A DNA stretch of 64,000 nucleotides from positions 22,948,189 through 23,012,188 of the forward strand of contig CM055104.1 in the NCBI GenBank assembly GCA_029204225.1, written 5' to 3'. The DNA comes from Diphasiastrum complanatum (lineage: Eukaryota > Streptophyta > Lycopodiopsida > Lycopodiales > Lycopodiaceae). Positions 49,949 to 62,300 of the stretch are shown piece by piece. How positions within the stretch are numbered: position 1 is the stretch's first letter; each line of letters starts with the position of its first letter. Under the pieces are notes generated by a model. That model did not search any database. It was not told the DNA's origin and saw nothing but the letters and a program-made list of their open reading frames with translations. The translations under genes were made by a program, and so were the position numbers.

Positions 49949-50542
49949 TGTTGGGAATTTCAACCGACAATACCTGTCATGGCAAAGGAGTAACAACATG
50001 GAATCCTCAATGAATGTAGCTATGTCTATTGGATTCAGACAGACAATGATAAACTGAAGTTGTCTTACTTGATTAGTTTCGAAGTCGCTGATCTAGACAG
50101 TCGATTCCATAGCCATGCACAAGTTACCTTGGTTTCAGAGTTAGCTTTGTGGAAGCGAATAGATGTGGTTATTAGAGTGACAGATCGAGCACTGCTATCA
50201 GTCATATGCAATGATTTAATCTACGAGTAAGTTTATCTGCGAGCATGAATCTATCTAACAATAAAAATGAAATAGGCATTCAACATTCACAACCTAGATT
50301 ACTGGAACTTTGACAGATTAGTCTTGTAGAAAATACAGTCTGAATGCACATAGAGGCACATTCTTTTTGAGACAATACTCTGTAATAATAGAGAGAAAGA
50401 ACAATACAATTGCGCTCTGAATGATTGATGAATTAGATGATTCAGCTAACCGAACAACTGATAAGTTGCTGAATATATACACATGGCTAACTAATTAAAA
50501 GAATTGTTAATCTGTAGTTTGCAATTAGGTTAAGACACTACA
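49949..50542 (-). repeat. 5' LTR of the copia element (594 bp)
   Basis: Minus sense: TGTAGTGTCTTAACC... to ...AATTCCCAACA, with TG...CA ends and the PBS immediately inside. It is homologous to the LTR at 34849-35447. The matching 3' LTR is missing. Confidence 0.85.
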
Positions 50543-50929
50543 TGTTGTTGGCAGTCGCCATCGGACAATATTTGATTTCGTTCGGTCGTGACGTGTGTAC
50601 TTGCGGACTCATCGATCGAGGAAGGCCGAATAAGAGAATCGGCCTAAATGGTCTATCATGACCGACCAATCGAGTATGGCAGAACAATCGATGATAGCCG
50701 AATAAGAGAAGGTGGCCAACAAAGAAGAGATGGCCAAACTATTGGGTAATACTGTCACCGATTCCCTTGTATTTCTATAGACTGTCAAGAGACAAGTGTA
50801 TTTCTACAGAGTATGCGACTGTACAAATACTTATAACAACCTAATAAATGGATCTACATTAGCACAAAATAGGGATGGAGAGGATAGAAATCCAACACAA
50901 ATAATGTTCTTTTGGCTATGGGAGAAAAG
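50543..50929. other. Anonymous flank of the copia LTR
   Basis: Contains repeated GGCCGAATAAGAGAA-like words at about 50618-50710 but no recognisable gene. Confidence 0.45.
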
Positions 50930-51650
50930 GTTTAATCAAAATCAATACCTTATTGTTGAGCATATTCCTTTACTACCAAATGTGTCTCATTTGACTTGTA
51001 CATCACATTGTGGATCCATTTGGCATCTATTGGTTTTCGTCCCTTACGTGGTTCCACTATTTTTCTTGACTCATTCTTCATGATAGAATTGTATTTTTTT
51101 TGCATGGCTTTTTCCCAATGATCACTCTCTTAGCAACTTCTTCATAAGATTTTGGTTCATAAGTGTTAAGGACAATAGCCATCAAAGCATAATTAACATA
51201 AGACCTAGGCTCTCTAGGTCTGAAATGCATCTTAGAACCCTATACACTGGATTAAGGAATGTCATCAATATGGCTATCACCGCAACTTTAAATAGCGATT
51301 TGGCATCTTAGTCACACCATCATGATCATTGAAATTTAATAGAATTATCTAGAATATAGAGAGTAGGAGTATCATCACTATCAATAGGCTGGTTACCGTC
51401 ATCTAACAAATGTTTAGCTCCATCAAGAAGACCCCGCTCCTTGTGATGAAAGATAACTCAAGGCTCATATGTCTTATCTCCATGTGACATATCAGGTTCA
51501 CTTCTTTCATCAGATATTATATTTTGACTATGATACGTTCTAGGATCGAAAAACTTATACATCTTTTTTAGAAAATATCCAACAAACACACATTCAGTAA
51601 ATTTGCATAAAGTTTTCTATGCTTATCAACAAAAATAAGTGTTTTTTAAT
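50930..51650 (-). mobile_element. Ty1/copia linker-RT fragment, decayed
   Basis: Minus strand: the integrase C-terminal end near 51560-51600 (CVFVGYFLKKMYKFF), then the linker, then EPKSYEEVAKR and the RT start RKPIDAKWIHNVMYKSNETH with LVVKEYAQQ and a stop. The block usually found before LVVKEYAQ is shortened. Stops and frameshifts are frequent. Confidence 0.7.
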
Positions 51651-53271
51651 GTTTCATACAAGTAATAAGACTAATGCTGATTTTGTCTAATCTAGCAAGC
51701 AATTTTTTTAAGTAGAAGGAGATTGTGCAAGGTCGTTTTCTTCAATGATTCCTTTTCTATTGATAATTTCAACAGTCTTAAGTTAAAAGTTTGGTTAGAT
51801 TTTCCTCTTTTTTGTCACAGTTTAGATTTTTTTTCAACATCACTAACCTTTGAGAATGATCCAACTCTTTCCAATAGAAATCTCTTTAGTCTTCTCCTCA
51901 TGTTAAAACATGTATCATGTGGAAATTGTAGTCATCCTTCCTTAATAGCATTGTTATTAAATGATCTCATTACTCACATAAACAATTATGGACATAAATA
52001 TCATTCGAGAGATGATGAATACAAGCTGCTAGATAGAATTGTGTTTTTCTCAAAATGGTCTTGCTACTTGATCCTTGATGATTAGTAAGCCAGTATTGTT
52101 AAAATCTTAGTCCTCTCATGAAGCTTTTTCTAGCCTCCTCTAAGATGAGTGGATTATCATACAATGAGGTCTCCTCTCACATTTTTGTGTATTAACACCT
52201 GTTGTACATGTTTAGTAAATTTGTCCATATTTTAATAGTATGAAGCGGTTTCAAGAATGATTTATTTTTGTAAGTACATGTCAATATCTATTAGGTGTAT
52301 AAAATTTACATATTTTGGATTCTCATGTTTTGTTTTTTTCTCATTGTTTTGTGTGGTCCATTCTTTCTCAAGAAGAGAAAAACCTACCCCTATCCTAAGC
52401 TTCTCATTGACAAGGAGTGTTTTTGGGCTAAGAGCCATGGATACCATGAGGTTGACTTGGTTGAGAAGTCATTCATCAATATTAAGGATGTAGGATGCAA
52501 GATACAATATGTAATTTTGGTTTTCCTAAAATGTGATGTGTTTGATAAGTTATTAGAATCGAAGAGTACCTACATCCTTTTCAAAATAGTTTACTTCTTA
52601 TCCCAAAGGATTCAATTATGCACAAACCTAGTGCTTGGAAAGTTGAAGAGACATAAACATTGAAATTTTTAATAGATGAGAATAACTTGGTAGATCCAAA
52701 ATTGATAGTGTCTGTAATGTCGTTATTATGCTCTTCACTAGGATACAACGTTTGACTAGAAAATTGATTCATTTGAGGAACTTTTCCCAAAATCATCAAA
52801 ATAACCACTTACTAATAACATATTCACGAAGATTATGTAGGGAAAAAAGTCGAGGCCTTGTTCTACCATGCAAATTTTGCAAACATTAAGTATAAATATA
52901 TTTACTTGAAATTTCACAAAAACGTACAAATAGGTGATTCATTTCTAGGGAACAATTTATCCTAAAATAATAGTGCCAAAAAAGTTGCATCACTTGCCTT
53001 GGTTTGTCGATTTTAGGCATAAAAAGAAGAGAAATGTTTGTTTGTGCAAGAACATACTTTGCACCATATCGGGCCTAGATTGCTTAAGGTTAATACAACT
53101 ATTTTAATTACTATGCTAGTCTCACGACAATAGAAGTTTTAAACAAGATAAGTGTACAAATGGGCCAAGAGCATACATGTATTTTACATTTAGATAAAAA
53201 ACAATCTACTATCATGTAACTATGATGTCAATGGTTCTAGTTTTATGTACTTATCTTACCATTACTCTATA
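51651..53271. other. Anonymous AT-rich DNA
   Basis: Plus-strand frames at 51723-52085 and 52295-52663 reach about 120 codons but resemble no family I know, and composition is AT-rich throughout. Possibly old transposon sequence. Confidence 0.4.
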
Positions 53272-53785
53272 TCTATATAATCAAAATACATTAGTCCATA
53301 TTGGATATAGCCATAGGTAGCTCAAAAAAATGGATATTATATGAAAGTGTTTTGCAAGTCACTATTTTGTGTAACTTTTCCTGTGCGCTTCTCGAGGAGA
53401 AGTTGCGTGGGCTTAACCGATCCTCTATTCTTTCTACGACCATCCCACACACTACACTGTACCCACCTTTTGACGCTTCCATCTCCTATCAACCTGCAAT
53501 TACTGACACAACGGCCAGCAAACATTAGTCTATATAATCAAAATACATTAGTCCATATTGGATATAGCCCTATAGGTAACTCAAAAAAATGGATATCATA
53601 TGAAAGTGTTTTGCAAGTCACTATTTTGTGTAACTTTTCATGTGCGCTTCTCGAGGAAAAGTTGTGTGGGCTTAACCAATCCTCTGTTCTTTCTACGACA
53701 TCCCACACACTACACTGTACCCACCTTCTGACGCTTCCATCTCCTTCAACCTGCAGTTACTGACACAAGGGCCAGCAAACGCATG
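53272..53785. repeat. Tandem duplication of a 257-bp unit
   Basis: Copy 1 is 53272-53528 and copy 2 begins at 53529. Both start TCTATATAATCAAAATACAT and end near GGCCAGCAAAC. They are nearly identical (for example ATATTATATG versus ATATCATATG, and CCATAGG versus CCCTATAGG), so the duplication is recent. Confidence 0.95.
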
Positions 53786-53989
53786 CATGGCGCAGCCCCC
53801 TCCTCATCCAGACCTCCTACCACCAGACGTCATACCGCACCTCTAAAATTAACCACCACCACTTCCACAGCCACAATTTCTTCTTCTGTTCAAACCTCCA
53901 CTTCTACTACCACATATGTTCCTCTTCTTCCTATTCCCACATCTTCTCCTTGTGGCGCAACTCCCACATGAAAGCTCGCACGACGACTG

Positions 53990-54390
53990 TGAAGAAACTA
54001 AGAGTTTCTATCTTTCAAAGCCTTAGTGTTTTTCCTTAGTTTTTCCTTTGCTATTTCTAGCGACTGTGCATTTTGAACTATGTTTCGCACAGTCTGCATT
54101 TTTGAACTGTTTTGTCGCACAATTTGCATTTTTGGGTCATGAGAAAAATTCATCCCTAGGTCTAAAACACTTAGAAAATAGCTCTAGCAACTTTTCTTGA
54201 CACTGTCGCATTTTTTCACATTTTTGCGAAAAAGGCAACATTGTCGCTAAAATGCCTTACAAAACTTTTTAGGCCTATTGTTGGCTTTTTTCTGAAAAAG
54301 CAACATTGCCCTTAGAAAAATGACACTTGCCTTAGAACTGGTTTCTGTCCTAAAGTCGGCTTTTTCGCCCTTCGGAAAAAAGCGACACTA
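53990..54390 (+). repeat. Truncated copia LTR (left copy)
   Basis: Starts TGAAGAAACTAAGAGTTTCT, matching TGAAAAAACTAAGAGTTTAT at 55602. It stays alignable for about 400 bp (CTTTGCTATTTCTAGCGACT, GTCATGAGAAAAATTCATCC). At about 54390 the LTR homology ends and RT coding sequence starts directly. The remainder of the LTR, gag, protease and integrase are missing. Confidence 0.85.
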
Positions 54391-55604
54391 TCACCTGTTA
54401 TTTGCATATGCAGCAGCATATAGTCTCAAGATCCACATAGTGGATGAAAAGGCCGCCTTCCTACACAACGAGTTGAATGAGGAGGTCTATATGGACCAAC
54501 CACTAGGATTCATCTGCTCACGCTTTGCCAACTACACCTGTCAAATGCAAAGAAGCATATACGGACTGAAGTAGTCTGCAAGGCAGTGGTATAAGAAGAA
54601 GGATCACACCCTTAGATCCTTAGGATTTCAACCATTGATGGTCGACTACAATGTCTATACAAAGGTCACAGATGAAAAAATCATAATCATTGATGTCTAC
54701 GTTGATGACACTTTGATACTGTCCAGAAGAGATGACTTGATTGCTCAGGTAAAGCATGATATTTCACAGTGTTTTGAAATATCAGGCAAATTGACAGAGA
54801 TCTTGATGAAGGAAAGCTGTATCTTCACCAGTCAAGATACATCCAGAAAATCATAGACTGCAAGGGAGCTAATACGCCGATGGTAGTTGGAACAATTCTG
54901 ACCAAGCAGGATTGTCCGCAAAATGTAGAAGAACAGAAAGCCATGTAGAACGTGCCCTACAGGAGACTGATCGGATCACTCATGTACTTGGCAGATAATA
55001 CACACCCTGACATTGCCTACACAGTTTTTAGAATGAGCCAGTTTAACATCAATCCAGACAATACCTTCAACAAACAAAGGACTATGGGCTGTGTTTTTCT
55101 CAGCATGAAGGATTCTAGGTCAAATCCTACAACGATGCAAGCTGGGCATCCCTGAAAGTTGACTACAAGAGCGTCTCAGGAGGATGCACAATAGTGGCCG
55201 AAGCATTTGTGATATGGATCAACATGAAGCAGACCATAATTGCGCAATCATCCTGCGAAGCAAAGTATGTTGCAGCGGCCAAGATGGCGAACGAGCTTAC
55301 ATGTCTCAAGCAGTTCCTTGACAGACTGAGAGAGAACTCCAACGAGTCGCTGCTACTGTTCTTGGATGATACATCCACCATTCATCTGAAGAAGGATCCA
55401 GTGTTTCATTCCAGGATGAAACACATTCCTATCAGATATCATCTGATAAGAGATCTGGTTGAGAAAGACAGGCTGAAAACCGAGTTTGTTCTAACGAAAC
55501 AGATGGTGGCTGATATCATCATGAAGCCTCTTGACAAGACGATTTTTGAGAAGCAGTATGCAAGCTTAGGAATCAGAAAAATATCAACTTTGAGAGGGAG
55601 CTGA
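54391..55604 (+). mobile_element. Ty1/copia RT-RNase H fragment
   Basis: Plus strand: LLFAYAAAYSLKIHIVDEKA, AAFLHNELNEEVYMDQPLGF, QRSIYGLK followed by a stop, VDYNVYTKVTDEKI, and the RT motif VYVDDTLILS. After a break come PYRRLIGSLMYLADNTHPDI and the RNase H part at 55194-55604 (AQSSCEAKYVAAAKMANELT, PVFHSRMKHIPIRYHLIRDL). It ends RKISTLRGS and a stop overlapping the LTR start. The purine-rich GAGAGGGAGC just before the LTR is the polypurine tract. Confidence 0.88.
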
Positions 55605-56701
55605 AAAAACTAAGAGTTTATATCTTTCAAAGCCTTAGCATTTCTCCTTAGTTTTTCCTTTGCTATTTTTAGCGACTGTGCATTTTGAACTATGTTTCAC
55701 ACAGTCTGCATTTTTGAACTGTTTCGTCACACAGTTCGCATTTTTGGGTCATGAGGAAAATTCATTTCTAGGTCTAAAACACTTAGAAAATAACTCTGGC
55801 AACTTTTCCCGACACTGTCGCATTTTTTCACATTTTTGCGAACAACGCGACACTGTCGCTAAAATGTCTTAGAAACGTTTTTAGGCCTATTGTCGGCTTT
55901 TTTTTAAAAAAAAAATGACACTGCCCTTAGAAAAGCGACACTTGCCTTACAACTGGTTTCTGTCCTAAAGTCGGCTTTTTTTCCTTTTGGGAAAAAGTGA
56001 CACTATTGTGTTTTTCGCCTTTCAGGGAAAAGCCACACTATCTCCAAATGCCTTAGAAAAGTTTTTTAGCCAATTGTCACATTTTTCACCTTTCGGAAAA
56101 AAGCGACATTTGCCCTTAAAAAGGTGACACATGCTCTTGAAAAAGCGACACTTGTCCTTAAAGTCACGAAAGTGCCTTTTGGCGAAGATCGAAGGTCTGC
56201 AGCGTGAAGGAAGGCATTGCAACGGGCAGAAGGCGGCTGCTGATGCATGGAGGACAATGACAGGAAACTAGAATCAGTTCTGTTTAAGACTAATGTTTTT
56301 TTTTTTTATTAGATCTTTTAATTTAATCAGATCCTTGGTTTGATCACATAAAAGGATCAACGGAGGATACATAAAGATATACAGAGATAGATAGAACTGT
56401 AAGTTTTTGACATAGCGATCAACAGTAGCTAGAGTCGCATTACTCATGAGAGAGAACAGATCTCTTGTGCCAACGTGCTGATTTGGGAAATAGATAGCGC
56501 TCAAGAAAACATTGTATATTCAGTTCTGATAATATAAGTTGTTTTATTCAACATTATCTACTGTGTACGAGTTTAGTTTTTACAATAGATCTGCAGTAGC
56601 GATCTGGGGCTTGGAAGAGAATTAGACCGCAATCAGTAGCAGTAGCTACTCCTGCCAAGTCGGCTCTATCCGGCCTTCATCCTTTGGAAATTTCCTTATC
56701 A
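55602..56701 (+). repeat. Copia LTR (about 1.1 kb)
   Basis: Starts TGAAAAAACTAAGAG after the polypurine tract and ends ...TTCCTTATCA just before the PBS. The first 450 bp match the truncated left copy. It is rich in short AAAAAGCGACACTTGCC-type motifs. Because a PBS and gag-like region follow, this LTR served as both a 3' LTR and a 5' LTR. Confidence 0.8.
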
Positions 56702-56702
56702 G

Positions 56703-56714
56703 TGCTATCAGAGC
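56703..56714 (+). other. Copia primer binding site
   Basis: TGCTATCAGAGC, one mismatch from TGGTATCAGAGC, two bases from the LTR end, in the usual ATCAGTGGTATCAGAGC context. Confidence 0.8.
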
Positions 56715-58190
56715 GTTCTGACGTTGATGGAATTTTTTCATCAGGCTGGCAATCTCCAGTGACAATGAAGGAGATCAAGGGCAATGAGTTGGCCTATATT
56801 CCAACCTTAGGCGCTCAGCCAGCGTGGAGAAAAAGGCTGTATGAACGAGACCCTATGGCCATCAGGGCATACGTTACCAGTCCCAAGCAGCTACGGGTCA
56901 ACGCCCACTACCTCCCCTACCCCCGAAGATCTAAATGGGTGGAGTGTGGTATCCCCCTGGACAAAATCACGATCAACACACGGAATTGGCCGAAGATTGA
57001 ATCATAGTACGGGTGGCAAATGGACGTAGATGCCAGGAGGGCTCTCATCTAGTTTTCACAATTTCTCACTTGCCCAGATCCAACAGTCCGCGCAACCGCA
57101 ACATATGCTCGAGACTTAGAATTTTTGATGGGAGTCCCCACCAAATGGGACGACTTTTTGCCGACAATCTGTTTTGATCCTAATGCCGCTCTGGTCTCCA
57201 AAAAAGTTGAAGACCAACTACCAGTGGCGCGAGTGTATTATAGAGTGGCATTACTCGACGATCTCTAGCCAGGCATATTCTAGCAGTGGATCAACCAGGA
57301 TTGGCTTCCAAGTGTCCATAAATCCTTCCGTACCGAGAAGAACAAGAAGAACCTAGCCAGATTGGACTTCATGGAAGACGTCATTGGATATCTCATCCAC
57401 CAGAGGCGCACCAGACGAACCCTTTACTGAACCGGCAGAGTACTGAGGGACCGGCACTACTTCAGGCCGTGGGTCCTATTGGGGGTATTCCCAACATACT
57501 GTAAATAAATGAAATCGGAAGTAGAAATAGTTGTGAGGGTCATGGCATCCTGCGCGTATAAGCCCGTGGCCCAATGAGCACGCAAGTTAAGTTGTATACA
57601 GAATAAAAGACTTGGACCTTAGTGTTAATAAAATAAAACTTGAGGCCACAATGTCAAGTTAATAGACTTAGTCTCAAACTTTCAAAGTTGGGTCCAAATT
57701 GAGACTCACATGTATCATGTGAATTTTAATGTACTTTTTTAACTCTGAAGTCTATCCAACATAGTATGCCTCATCAATCACACACTGCCTAGGTCCCTAG
57801 TAGACAAAAACCCATATGGTTCCCACACTGCCGGGCTACGCATCCTACTGATGCTTGTCCTTCATATCAGTCTATCCAAGCACATGCCATCCAACAATAC
57901 GAAGAACACCCGTCACAATCTGGACATTTCTTGCATTATCATGAATAACCACCAGAAAGTCCAAAACCACTAGCCATACAAGATGGTTATGCCATCATAC
58001 AAGGGCCCATGAACAACAAATGTTTCATCTATGTGGTGAAACCAGCCACTTCATGGTTGATTGTCTAGTCAAGACCAACTACCATGCCGAGTGTCCCGAC
58101 TGTGTTAGAAAACACAGTTTTAAAGACTGTCCACAACAACCCAATAAGATCCTACTTGCCCGACACATCAGTTATGAATCACGATAGGAT
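56715..58190 (+). mobile_element. Decayed gag-like region with two zinc-knuckle-like motifs
   Basis: Directly downstream of the PBS. A plus-strand frame at 56684-57007 gives NELAYIPTLGAQPAWRKRLY and SKWVECGIPLDKITINTRNW. Further peptides between stops include KWDDFLPTICFDPNA. At about 58020-58140 there are HLCGETSHFMVDC (first Cys lost) and CPDCVRKHSFKDC, resembling tandem gag zinc knuckles. The position implies gag, though the core does not look like the common copia gag I know, so the family is uncertain. Confidence 0.55.
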
Positions 58191-58269
58191 CTTCATGACA
58201 ACACCACACGAGCACCATAGCAACCAATAGTTAAACTTGCTGCTCAATCAATAAGTTCCTTGAGAACAT

Positions 58270-59019
58270 CTACATTACCATGACATTTACCAGATCGATA
58301 ATTGAACATAGAATTATATGAAATGAGTTATTGCAAGACGTAGAGAAAATCGATATTTCATCATCTGCTACTATTCCCAGAGAAGAGCACCCTCCCCAGG
58401 GAATTGACATTTTATCTCCACTCCTGCAACTCAAATCCATATGTCTTTCCATTTTCTGACAAGATTTCCAACCACTGGATATACCAAACCACATTTGAAA
58501 ATCGAAAGATACACTTGATTGCTTTGGCATCAAGTTTTCTTCGCTCCTCCTTTGGCACATGTACATAGGCCCTACATCCAATGACATGAAACTTGTCGAT
58601 TTTTGGCTTTATTCCTGTAAAGGCCTCTTCGGGATTCACATTTGGAACCGCAACTGTAGGACTCTTGTTTTGCAAGAACATTGCCGCACTACACGCTTCC
58701 GACCAAAGTGAATCATTTAAGCCCATTTGCTTCATCATGGAGCACGCACTCTCCATAATAGTCCTATTTTTCCTTTCAGCTACACCATTACTGTGCGACA
58801 TGTGTGATTGTGTGAATTGTCTTTTGATGTTGTGTTCCTTGCAAAAGTACTCAAAATAATCAGATTTGTATTTGCCCCCTCTATATGATCTTAGCACTTT
58901 GATGCGTGCATCCAGTTGGTTCTCTACTAAAGCCTTAAACTCCTTGATGCGAGCAAAAGCATCAAATTTCTTCTTCAAGAAATAAATCCATGTCCTTCTA
59001 GAGTAATCATCTATGAAAA
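58270..59019 (-). mobile_element. Older Ty1/copia integrase fragment, interrupted by a younger copia
   Basis: Minus strand: FIDDYSRRTWIYFLKKKFDA, KVLRSYRGGKYKSDYFEYFC, SNGVAERKNRTIMESACSMM, and GCRAYVHVPKEERRKLDAKA. The second catalytic Asp (normally RSDRGG) is Tyr here. The frame decays after about 58450. Its upstream part ends abruptly at about 59019, where an LTR begins. Confidence 0.85.
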
Positions 59020-59292
59020 CTTAGAATTTGCTTTGCACAGGAACACAGATCATGCTACACAATAACACAGACAAAAAACACTCTCCATAGCAAGCTCACA
59101 TAGCAACGGTATTTCTCAAAATGAAATTACACTGTACATATAGTTGGTCACTTGGGCAACCCATGCATGACCCAAGTTGCCGTTGGCGGGACGTGTGTCC
59201 CGTCGACTTGCCTCGTGGCGAGGCCAACTAATCCTTATCCACTGATAGGACCCATAGTACAGTAGCACAGTGATTCTACTGTAATTCTAACT
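59020..59292 (-). repeat. 3' LTR of the young copia element (about 273 bp)
   Basis: On plus it is bounded by CTTAGAATTT (59020) and GTAATTCTAACT (to 59292), giving short inverted ends (TTAGAATT/AATTCTAA). On minus it follows the purine run AAGGGAGAGAG (plus 59291-59301). The expected TG/CA terminal bases appear mutated. The 5' LTR was not found before the window ends. Confidence 0.65.
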
Positions 59293-59346
59293 CTCTCCCT
59301 TAAAGTAGAGTCTACTTTATACACAGTCATATACATAGCTTAAAAG

Positions 59347-62300
59347 TCAACAAACTTTAAGTACAGAAAGCTTTGATCTAAACTTATCAAACTTTTCTCC
59401 AACAAGTGGCTTAGTGAAAATATCAGCTAGTTGTTCTTCTGTGCTACAATGAACAACATGAATTTCACGACTCAGCAGCCTCTCACGTATAAAGTGATAC
59501 TGAATCTCAATGTGTTTAGTTCTCGCATGGAACACTGGATTCTTTGCTAGCTGAATGCCACTCTGATTGTCGCTATGTAAAGTCATGGGATTTTTCTGTT
59601 TCATGCCAACTTCTTTCAAGATTTGTCTCAACCATATAGCTTCATGTGCTGCACTACACATTGCCTTATACTCTGCCTCTGTGGTGGAAAGAGCGATTGT
59701 AATTTGCTTCTTACTAGACCAGGAAAAGCAACTACCACAAAACTGGAATACATACCCTGTGGTAGATCTACGATCATCATAGTCACCTCCCCAATCCGCA
59801 TCTACATAGCCACACAACTCAGGTAAACCATCATGCTTCATGTAAATCAAGCCATACTTTGAAGTGCCTTTTACATAACGCAAAATGCGTTTAGCTGCCT
59901 TCCAATGCGTTTTCGTAGGTGCTGCCATAAACTGACTTACAATGCCAACAACATAGCATATATCTGGTCTAGTCATGGTAAGGTAAATCAAGCTCCCTAC
60001 TAACTGCCTATACAGCGTAGCATCAAATGACTGTGACTCATCAAGCTTAGAAAGCTTTTTACCTGGTTCAATAGGAGTATTTACTGGTTTGCAATCCTGC
60101 AACCTAAACCTATGCAGCAAATCTTTGACATACTTCACCTGTGTTAAACCCACTTCGTGTCCTTTTTGCCACACCTCTACTCCAAGGCAATAATGCATCA
60201 ATCTAAGATCTGTCATCTCAAATTGTTCCATGAGGTCTTTCTTGATCATATCTATCATTTCTTGATTATTTTCCGTAATAATCAAGTCATCAACATAAAG
60301 AGCGATCAAAGCAACCATACCATCAAAGCATAAGACATATGGATTTGGATCAGAGTGTGTTCTCACCATCCCCTTTGAACAAAAGTAGGCATCAATCCTG
60401 CTATACCATGCATGTGGTGCCTGTTTAAGACCATAAAGCGCTTTCTTCAAGCGACATACTTTATTTTCCTGTCCCTTCGCTACAAAGCCTTCAGGTTGAT
60501 CCATGAACACCTCTTCTTCCAACTCACCATTCAGAAAAGCAGATTTCACATCCATCTGATGCAAAGGCCAACCAAAATGTGAAGCTAAAGCAACAAGTAG
60601 ATGTAGAGTATTCCACTTACATACCGGAGCAAAGGTCTCCTCATAGTCGATGCCTTTGCTTTGTGCATACCCTTTGATCACCAATCTTGCCTTGTGCTTT
60701 GCTTTTATACTTCCATCTGCATGGTACTTAGTCCTGTATACCCATTTGCAACCAATGGGTTTCTTGCCAACTGGTGGTCCTACTAAGTCCCATGTGCTAT
60801 GCTTAGCAATTGAATCCATCTCCTCTCCCATGGCCTTGACCCAAATGTCATCATCCTTCACTTCACCAAAAGTCGAAGGTTCTTTGCTTTGAATAATACT
60901 AGATAAGAGAGCATAATTTGCTTCATACCTCTCAGGTTGTGTCTTCTCTCTTGTTGATCTTCGTAGCTCTCCCTGGCTAGATGATCCTGGAAATTCATCC
61001 ATGTCGCGGCTCTCCAACAATCTCTCAAACCACTTAGGGAGCTTCCTGTCAGGTGATCAGCTTCCTGGTGAAAATGTATCCCACGGTACATCCTTCTCCT
61101 TGCGTTTGTCATCTGCAATTTCAATCCTTCTTGCACCAAAAGGTTTGTCCCTACCTCTCCAACCTGTCTCTTGAGGTTGAGTAGTAGTATCTTGAGATGT
61201 ATCCTCATGTTCATCACTCGGAAGGTCAATGAATGGATCATCATCAGGTGGTATCCTCACTATACCATCTTTTCCACTGGATGTCTCTATCTTCTCAGCA
61301 TCCTCATCTTCATACATCTTGGACTCATCAAAGATAACATCGCGGCTTATATGGACTTTGTTTTCCACTGGATCAAAACATCTATAGCCCTTCACATGAT
61401 CATCATATCCTATGAATATACACTTGATAGCTTTTACATCAAGTTTACGTCTTTCTTCCTTAGGAACGTGTACAAAGGCCTTACATCCAAAGATTCGCAA
61501 GTGGTTCACCTTTGGCTTCTTCTTTGTGAATGCTTCCTCAGGTGTTATCTTTGGTATGGCAATGGTCGTACTTCTATTTTGAAGAGAGATTGCCGTACTG
61601 CATGCTTCTGACCAAAAATCCTTTGGTAGTTTCATCTCAGCTAGCATAGATCTGGCACTTTCCACAATCGTACGATTTTTGCACTCAGCTACACCATTGA
61701 GAGCAGGAGTATGAGCTTGCGTAAATTGTCTTTTAATCCCACATTGATCACAAAGATCATTGAAGTCATTAGACTTGTACTCACCTCCACTATCTGATCT
61801 TAGGACTTTGATCTTCCTACCTGTCTGATTTTTGACCAATGCTTTGAAGATCTTGAAGTTGTCAAATGCATCTGATTTCTTCTTCAAAAAGTAGATCGAT
61901 GTCTTACGTGACATATCATCAATAAAGGTCATGAAATAGAAGGTTTTACCTAAGGACATGGTCCTCATAGGCCCGCATAAATCTGTGTGGATTAAATCCA
62001 GGATGTTCTTTGCTCTTGCAACACCCCCTTTATTGAACTTCTCTCGATGCTGCTTCCCATATACACATGATTTGCACATCGATTTCAAGTGGTCTTCAAT
62101 GGTAGGCAATCTTGTTACCATCTCCAATTTTCTCATCAAACTGAGACTTTCCAAGTTCAAGTAACCAAGCCTCTTATGCCACAACTCAGTTTGCGATGGA
62201 ATGGACGATACAAGTCCATATTGCCCCTTGATTGTAGCATTCAACCTGTACAATTTTGTATTGGGCTCCATCCGTAATAACTTTGAACTTTTGGTTCACA

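Noticed and set aside
51723-52663. Two plus-strand frames of about 120 codons
   Set aside because: AT-rich, no conserved motif, no plausible start or splice context. Probably old repeat DNA.
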